The translations under genes were made by a program, and so were the position numbers. A model generated the notes under the pieces. That model had not been told where the DNA came from and did no database searches. It was given only the letters and a program-made list of their open reading frames with translations. From CAZKGE01 sp964541695 (GTDB lineage Bacteria; Bacillota; Clostridia; Christensenellales; CAG-138), in NCBI GenBank assembly GCA_964541695.1, contig CAZIRB010000082.1, positions 1 to 10,058 of the forward strand: a stretch of DNA of 10,058 nt. Reading direction: 5' to 3'. Below, in pieces: positions 5,733-10,058 of this stretch. Every line of letters starts with the position of its first letter. The stretch's first letter is position 1.

Positions 5733-6788
5733 CTACGGCAGCCACGGAACAGCCATGATCTCGCACTCGCCGTCCGGATCGAAATACGCCGGATCGAGCG
5801 CGTTTTCGGGTTCGTCGTAGAACGCGACGTCGTTCAGCAGCGGGGAGTAGCTGATGATGCGGATCGCCTGGTTCTTTTCGTCGACCTGGATGAGCCGCAG
5901 GTATCCGGAGCCGCCCTCGCGGCCCGCCGCCTGGTAGTTTGCGATGCTCTGCAGCACCGTGCGCCGTGAGCCGTCCGGGTTTTCGATCTCGGCGGACACG
6001 GTTTTGCACGCGTAGCGGTGGCCGCACAGCACGAGATAGAGATTGGGGTTTTGTCTGACGACGGTTTCAAATAGAAACGCGCCCTGCTCGGTCAATTTGC
6101 AGGCGTTGTCGAAATAGTCGTGCACGCAGAGCACGCCCACGCGGTCCGGATGGGCGGAAAACGCGCTGTTGAGAAAGTCCGCCCCGGCGCTGTCCACGGG
6201 GTAGCCCATGTAGGCGAATATGTAGTCCGTATTGCCCGCGCGGATCAGGTCGTAGTGGCCGCGGTTATCCCCGTAGCTCCCGCCGTACCAGAAGCCGCCG
6301 GCAAAACGCTCCTTGCCAAAATACCGCGAAAACGCCGTATAGTCGGCCTGCCCGTCGGCGATGGCCACGTCGTGGTTGCCGGCGAGCACGCCCTGCGGCA
6401 CGTCGAACAGCTCGCGCATGGCCGCGTCCGCGATCTGCCACTGGTATTCGCTCGTCACGTTGTGGACGAGGTCGCCCGTGTGGATCACGTATTTTAGGTT
6501 GAGCCGCTCGCGGCTGTTGAACAGGAACGAGGTCATCGCAAAGTACACGTCCGGGAACGCCTTGCAGTAGTTCTGCGTGTCGGAAATCCAGCCGAACGTG
6601 TAGACGCCGTCCGTCGCGGTCAGCGGGTCGGGATTGGCCGCGGCGGCGTGTACAGGAGCGCGCGGACCGCCGGAAAGCGCGCGCGCGGCCGCCGGGAACA
6701 AAACGAAGGCGGCGAGCGCGAGCGCGGCCGCGATAAGCAGGGCGGCCTTGTCAGGGCGGAGTGGGAATCGTGCGCGCGGGTGTTTCAT
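5733..6788 (-). CDS. Secreted or membrane-anchored calcineurin-like metallophosphoesterase
   Basis: A 351-residue protein of the metallophosphoesterase superfamily (Metallophos, PF00149). These enzymes use a two-metal centre to cleave phosphomono- or diesters. Residues 1-37 look like a signal peptide or N-terminal anchor (basic start MKHPRARF, then a 20-residue hydrophobic stretch ending AAARA), so the enzyme acts outside the cell. Motifs in order: SDTQ (69-72, Gln where the classical motif has His), GDLVHN (105-110), GNHD (137-140), VHDY (222-225) and CGHRY (255-259, Tyr in place of the second His of GHxH). The frame stays open to 7004, but ATG 6788 gives the signal peptide. No clear ribosome site precedes it, and an extended -10 promoter ends six bases before it. 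No terminator was found after the stop. The natural substrate is unknown. Confidence 0.85.
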   Translation of the reverse strand: MKHPRARFPLRPDKAALLIAAALALAAFVLFPAAARALSGGPRAPVHAAAANPDPLTATDGVYTFGWISDTQNYCKAFPDVYFAMTSFLFNSRERLNLKYVIHTGDLVHNVTSEYQWQIADAAMRELFDVPQGVLAGNHDVAIADGQADYTAFSRYFGKERFAGGFWYGGSYGDNRGHYDLIRAGNTDYIFAYMGYPVDSAGADFLNSAFSAHPDRVGVLCVHDYFDNACKLTEQGAFLFETVVRQNPNLYLVLCGHRYACKTVSAEIENPDGSRRTVLQSIANYQAAGREGGSGYLRLIQVDEKNQAIRIISYSPLLNDVAFYDEPENALDPAYFDPDGECEIMAVPWLP

Positions 6789-6794
6789 ACCGTT

Positions 6795-6803
6795 ACTATA
6801 ACA
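6795..6803 (-). promoter_or_regulatory. Extended -10 promoter for the metallophosphoesterase gene, possibly leaderless
   Basis: Minus-strand TGTTATAGT (6803-6795) fits the extended -10 form TGnTATAAT; the matching -35 is poor. Only six bases separate the -10 from the ATG at 6788, so transcription would begin at or beside the start codon. That fits the absence of a ribosome-binding sequence there. Confidence 0.45.
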
Positions 6804-6887
6804 AAAACGCGGACAAAAAGGCAGGCGCTTTGTCGAACGAGCGTGAATTTCACAATTGCGGGTATCGTGCGCGGCCGCGCTTTTTCG

Positions 6888-6916
6888 TTGCCGAGTGTAG
6901 CGCGCTCTGCTATACT
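6888..6916 (+). promoter_or_regulatory. Promoter of the acyltransferase / YbaK-GNAT operon
   Basis: TTGCCG (6888-6893), a 17-nt spacer and TATACT (6911-6916) match the sigma-A consensus well. Transcription should begin near 6923, leaving a leader of about 20 nt with the ribosome site GAGGTGAG before the ATG at 6943. It lies in the 154-nt divergent region shared with the metallophosphoesterase gene. Confidence 0.75.
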
Positions 6917-6942
6917 GAACGCATAAAAGCGAGGTGAGCGGA

Positions 6943-8124
6943 ATGCGTAAAATCAAAAACGCCGACAAAAAACGGCACGTGCGGCTGCACCTGTTCCTGC
7001 GCAAGCTCCTTGGCGGGCTGTTCTCACGATGGTTCCACTACTCATACGAGCCGGTCGAAAGCGTACGGTCGCCGTTCATCCTGCTCGCCAACCACAACGG
7101 CGACCTCGACCCCGTGCTGATCAGCATCGCGTTCCCGCAGCAGATGTACTTTGTGGCGAGCGAGCACATCTTCCGCAAGGGGTTCTGGTCCAAGGTCCTG
7201 CTGTACATCTGCGCGCCGATCCCGCGCATGAAGGGCTCGACGGACGCCGCGGCGGCTTTGGAGATCATTCGCCGCGTGCGCGCGGGCGACAACGTCTGCC
7301 TGTTTGCCGAGGGGAACCGCTCCTACACGGGCGTGACCGGGCCGGTGTTCCCCGCCACGGGCAAATTGGTCAAGGCTTCGGGCGCGACGCTGTACACCTA
7401 CCGGTTCGAGGGCGGGTACCTGACCACGCCGCGCTGGGGCAAGTCCATCCGCCGCGGCAAAATGACCGGCCGCGTCGCGAACGTCTACACGCCGGAGCAG
7501 CTGGCCAAAATGAGCGCGGACGAGGTGAACGAGGCGATCGCGCGGGACATCTACGAGGACGCGTTTATCACGCAGGAGCGGCTGCACATCGCGTACCGCG
7601 GCAAGGACAAGGCGGAGTATCTTGAGACCGCTCTGTACACCTGCCCGGTCTGCAAAAAGCTGAACACGATGAAGAGCCGCGGCGACGAGTTTACGTGCAC
7701 GAACTGCGGCTTCACGGTTTCGTACGACGAGCAGGGCTTCTTCACCGGCAAACACGTGCCGTTTCAAACCGTGCGCGATTGGGACGCGTGGCAGAACGAG
7801 CGCGTGCGCGCGTTTGCCGAGTCGCTCGGCGACGAGACCGCCTACGCGGACGAGGACGTGGAACTGCAGGCCGTGGGCGCGAACCACGCGGTCGAACGGA
7901 TCGCGTGCGGCCGCATGACGATGTCGAAGCGCGAGCTGCGCATCGGCCGCGCGGCGTTTTTATTGAGCGAGATCACCGGCATGGGGCTGTTCGGCAAGGC
8001 GAAGATCGCGTTCACCGACGCGGTCGGCAAGCACTACGAGATCAAGTTTCCCGTCGCCCGCTGCGGCCGCAAGTATTTCACGCTCTACGAGCTGCTTAGG
8101 AATAAGGCGGGGGCGCGCGCATGA
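6943..8124 (+). CDS. PlsC-type lysophospholipid acyltransferase with C-terminal zinc ribbon
   Basis: Predicted to move an acyl chain to a lysophospholipid or related alcohol, at the inner membrane face. The 393-residue protein has the acyltransferase block I NHNGDLD (50-56, catalytic H51 and D56 of the Hx4D pair) and block III EGNR (123-126, variant of EGTR). Residues 65-100 form the hydrophobic acyl-binding part. Beyond the usual domain (to about 215) is a four-cysteine zinc ribbon, C234-x2-C237 and C252-x2-C255. A region of about 120 residues follows with no recognised family, possibly a small beta-rich domain. Standard PlsC proteins are about 200-250 residues, so the C-terminal half is an addition. 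ATG 6943 is preferred over GTG 6934 because the GTG lies inside the ribosome site GAGGTGAG. The stop overlaps the next start (ATGA). The true acceptor is unknown. Confidence 0.85.
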   Translation: MRKIKNADKKRHVRLHLFLRKLLGGLFSRWFHYSYEPVESVRSPFILLANHNGDLDPVLISIAFPQQMYFVASEHIFRKGFWSKVLLYICAPIPRMKGSTDAAAALEIIRRVRAGDNVCLFAEGNRSYTGVTGPVFPATGKLVKASGATLYTYRFEGGYLTTPRWGKSIRRGKMTGRVANVYTPEQLAKMSADEVNEAIARDIYEDAFITQERLHIAYRGKDKAEYLETALYTCPVCKKLNTMKSRGDEFTCTNCGFTVSYDEQGFFTGKHVPFQTVRDWDAWQNERVRAFAESLGDETAYADEDVELQAVGANHAVERIACGRMTMSKRELRIGRAAFLLSEITGMGLFGKAKIAFTDAVGKHYEIKFPVARCGRKYFTLYELLRNKAGARA

Positions 8125-9074
8125 GCATCGAAACCGTGCGGGCGCACTTTGCCGCGCTCGGCATGGAGGAGCGGATACTGGAGTTTCCCGTTTCGTCGGC
8201 GACCGTCGAATTGGCCGCCGAGGCGCTGAACACGGAGGGCAGGCGCATCGCCAAGACGCTCTCGTTCGCGGATGACGGCGGCTGCATGCTGATCCTGTTT
8301 GCGGGCGACGCGCGCGTCGACAACCGCAGGTTTCGCGAGCGGTTCGGCATGAAGGCGCGCATGCTGCCGCCGGACGAGGTCGAGCGGCTGACCGGGCACG
8401 CCGTCGGCGGCGTCTGCCCGTTCGGCATCGACGGCTCGATACCGGTGTACCTCGACATATCGCTCCGGCGGTTCTACACGGTGTTCCCGGCGGCCGGAAG
8501 CGCGAACAGCGCGATCGAGTTTACGCCGGACGAGCTGTACCGCTATTCCGGCGCGCGCGGCTGGGTGGACGTGGCCAAGGACTGGGAGAAGCGGTACGAC
8601 CCGCCGATCGTGACGGAGTTTCTGCCGACGGACGGCCTTTTTTCCGACGAGATCGAGCTTGTATTGACTGCGCGCGTGCCCGCGGACGAAAAGACGGGCT
8701 TTGTGCCGGCCTACCGGTTCAGCATCCGCAGAAGGTCGGACGGCGCGGACGCGGGCTGCTGCGACCTAAGGCTCGGGTACCGCCTCGGCACGTACTACGG
8801 CGGCAACATCGGCTACGAGGTCTACCCCGAGTACCGTGGGAACCGCTACGCCGGGAAGGCGTGCCGCCTGCTGTTTTTGCAGGCCGCGCGGCACAACATG
8901 CCGTATGTGTCCATCAGCTGCCACGAGGACAATATCCCTAGCAAGCGCACGCTCGAGCGCCTCGGCGGCGAATTCCAGGGCGTCGTGACCGTGCCGCCGT
9001 ACACGCGCTCCTACCGCGACGGTCTAAGGCGCGAATGCGTTTTCCGGTACGATCTTTCGTCGGTGAGCGTTTAG
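8121..9074 (+). CDS. Fusion of a YbaK-type aminoacyl-tRNA deacylase domain and a GNAT acetyltransferase domain
   Basis: The N-terminal part (about 1-160) resembles YbaK/EbsC proteins, which hydrolyse mischarged aminoacyl-tRNA such as Cys-tRNA(Pro). K45 in the AKTL segment and GHAVGGVCPFGI (92-103) match the family's conserved Lys and GG..PFG region. The C-terminal part (about 165-317) is a GNAT N-acetyltransferase of the RimJ/RimL-like clade: YGGNIGYEVYPEYRGNRYAGKACRL (226-250) carries the acetyl-CoA loop, followed by SCHEDNIPSKRTLERLGG (266-283). Stand-alone relatives of this GNAT type are common in Clostridia. The ATG overlaps the stop of the acyltransferase gene by four bases, so the two are translationally coupled. 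It ends 32 nt before a terminator. The continuous frame shows no sign of an artificial join. Substrates of both halves are unknown; the fusion may act on a tRNA-linked or free amino acid derivative, but this is speculation. Confidence 0.82.
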   Translation: MSIETVRAHFAALGMEERILEFPVSSATVELAAEALNTEGRRIAKTLSFADDGGCMLILFAGDARVDNRRFRERFGMKARMLPPDEVERLTGHAVGGVCPFGIDGSIPVYLDISLRRFYTVFPAAGSANSAIEFTPDELYRYSGARGWVDVAKDWEKRYDPPIVTEFLPTDGLFSDEIELVLTARVPADEKTGFVPAYRFSIRRRSDGADAGCCDLRLGYRLGTYYGGNIGYEVYPEYRGNRYAGKACRLLFLQAARHNMPYVSISCHEDNIPSKRTLERLGGEFQGVVTVPPYTRSYRDGLRRECVFRYDLSSVSV

Positions 9075-9106
9075 AACAAAAACCGGCATTCAGAGTGAAT
9101 AGCGTA

Positions 9107-9132
9107 AGCGCCCGAAAACGGGCGCTGTTTTT
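9107..9132 (+). terminator. Rho-independent terminator after the YbaK-GNAT gene
   Basis: AGCGCCCG (9107-9114), loop AAAA, CGGGCGCT (9119-9126), then GTTTTT. This is a perfect 8-bp stem with a tetraloop and U-tract, 32 nt after the stop, separating the operon from the tail-fibre-like gene. Confidence 0.92.
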
Positions 9133-9224
9133 ATGTCCTAAAAATAACGAAAACCTTCGTGGGAAAGTCCCCTCCTCCTCCGGTATGCTGAACGTGGGTA
9201 ACCGCACGAAAAAAGGGAGGAAGC

Positions 9225-10058
9225 ATGCTGACGAAAGAGTTTGCGATCACGCTGGACATGAAGCGCGCGCTCGCGTTCCACCCGTTCGAGGTGGTGGAGT
9301 GCGACACGGGGAACGTGCTTCACATCCTTCTCCAAAACGACGGTGCGGCCATGGAATTAACCGGCTGCGACGTCTGCGTCGTGTTCGCGTCGAGCAAGGG
9401 GTTTGCCATGCAGGACCTGACGAGCGGCGTGTCGCTCGGCCAAAGCCCGGGGCAGATCGACGTGCTGCTGTACGCCGATAGTTTCGGCGCGGGCGAGGTG
9501 ACCGCCGACGTGCAGGTGTACAGCGGGCCGGAGCGCGGGACGCTGATTACGAGCCGGCGGTTTACGTTCCGCTGCGTCACAGCGCTCATCAGCGCGGACA
9601 GCATCCGCGCGAGCGCGACGTACCCGCCGCTGATCGCCGCTACGCGCGCGGCAACGGACGCGGCGGAGGCGGCGCTTGCCGCCGCGGCGAGCGTGGGCGA
9701 GGCCGTGGGCGAGCTGAACGTGCAGTCGGACTGGAACGAGATCGACGCGGTCTCCGACGCCTACATCAAAAACAAACCCGTGATCCCGTCGACGCCGGGC
9801 GAGGTGGGCGCGGCGGCGGCCCTGCACGCAGCGCGGCACGCGGCAAACGGCGCGGACGAGGTCACGCCGGCGGCCATCGGCGCGGCGGCGGCAACTCACG
9901 CGCAGCGCCACGCGGCGGGCGGCGCGGACGAGGTCACGCCTGCGGCCATCGGCGCGGAAAAGGCGCGGCTGCAATATGCGAACGTCCCGGTTGCGACATC
10001 CGCCTGGGCAGCCGACGCGACCTACGCGGACTATCCCTTCCGCGCCGCGGTCGCGCTG
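9225..10058 (+). CDS. Phage tail-fibre / baseplate-like protein with BppU-type N-terminus (3' end outside window)
   Basis: The frame is open to the window end (278 codons, no stop). ATG 9225 is preceded by AAGGGAGGAA, a strong ribosome site. Residues 1-135 resemble the BppU N-terminal domain of Siphoviridae baseplate or receptor-binding proteins, ending in the family-like LITSRRFTFR (107-116). An Ala-rich stretch with likely coiled-coil character follows (139-165), then SDWNEIDAVSDAYIKNKP (168-185), a sequence type seen in many phage tail fibres. Next come two 24-residue repeats (201-248) with the pattern HA.RHA..GADEVTPAAIGA, also typical of fibre shafts. The protein would form a trimeric fibre binding a cell surface. 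It follows a host-type operon directly, and no integrase, capsid or holin is in view. Base composition matches its neighbours. It could be a prophage edge, a tailocin gene or a domesticated adhesin. Confidence 0.75.
   Translation, partial: MLTKEFAITLDMKRALAFHPFEVVECDTGNVLHILLQNDGAAMELTGCDVCVVFASSKGFAMQDLTSGVSLGQSPGQIDVLLYADSFGAGEVTADVQVYSGPERGTLITSRRFTFRCVTALISADSIRASATYPPLIAATRAATDAAEAALAAAASVGEAVGELNVQSDWNEIDAVSDAYIKNKPVIPSTPGEVGAAAALHAARHAANGADEVTPAAIGAAAATHAQRHAAGGADEVTPAAIGAEKARLQYANVPVATSAWAADATYADYPFRAAVAL
9825..9968 (+). repeat. Two tandem 72-nt repeats encoding 24-residue fibre motifs
   Basis: Units 9825-9896 and 9897-9968 each encode a 24-residue block beginning HA.RHA and containing GADEVTPAAIGA. 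The stretch coding for GADEVTPAAIGA is almost identical in both at DNA level (one silent change, ccg to cct). A partial earlier relative (TPGEVGAAAAL, residues 190-200) precedes them. Such arrays change copy number by recombination and set fibre length. Confidence 0.85.

Noticed and set aside
6869..6880. Perfect 12-bp palindrome GCGCGGCCGCGC followed by a T-run
   Set aside because: No room for a hairpin loop and no gene ends there; expected by chance in such GC-rich DNA, so not called a terminator.
5733..7004. 423-residue version of the metallophosphoesterase
   Set aside because: The extra 72 residues overlap the divergent gene's start and promoter, are Cys/Arg-rich without homology sense, and would bury a clear signal peptide.
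7042..7887. Minus-strand 281-codon frame
   Set aside because: Antisense shadow of the acyltransferase gene; Arg/Ala/Val-rich with no motifs.
9133..9224. Promoter for the tail-fibre-like gene (TATGCT at 9184-9189)
   Set aside because: No -35-like hexamer at a suitable distance, so it is not annotated; the remaining intergenic DNA shows nothing else convincing.

Overview
The window looks like chromosomal DNA of a GC-rich member of the Bacillota, probably class Clostridia. Pointers are the lipoprotein-type solute-binding protein with an Ala/Glu/Pro/Thr-rich linker, strong AGGAGG-like ribosome sites on most genes, sigma-A-type promoters and U-tract terminators. This placement is inference; no rRNA or other marker gene is present, and I cannot name a genus.

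Layout. Positions 1-340 hold no credible gene but a dense mosaic of direct and inverted repeats. Positions 341-5263 (minus strand) are a complete branched-chain amino acid ABC transporter operon in the order livK, livH, livM, livG, livF, closed by a rho-independent terminator at 341-381. A perfect 14-bp hairpin separates livK from livH. Upstream of livK, at 5373-5573, lies a 66-codon gene rich in Leu, Val and Ile. It has a near-consensus promoter with an AT-rich upstream tract and a strong terminator between its stop codon and livK. Further right come a secreted metallophosphoesterase (5733-6788, minus) and, divergently, a two-gene operon: a PlsC-type acyltransferase with a C-terminal zinc ribbon (6943-8124) and a YbaK-GNAT fusion protein (8121-9074). 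That operon ends at a clear terminator (9107-9132). The right edge cuts through a phage-tail-fibre-like gene with a BppU-type N-terminus and 24-residue tandem repeats (9225 to the end).

How the parts work together. LivK on the outer membrane face would capture branched-chain or related amino acids. LivH and LivM form the channel, and LivG and LivF hydrolyse ATP. The most interesting reading is regulatory. The 66-codon reading frame carries 23 Leu/Val/Ile residues in 32 positions, many encoded by TTG, CTT, GTA and ATT. Its last codons contain a 9-nt segment that can pair with the 5' arm of the downstream terminator. That is the geometry of ribosome-mediated attenuation, placed in front of a transporter for those same amino acids. 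The alternative, that it is simply a small membrane protein with its own terminator, remains open.

The acyltransferase and YbaK-GNAT genes overlap by four bases and are surely co-expressed, but their joint function is unknown. No CRISPR array, tRNA, rRNA, transposase or integrase was seen.
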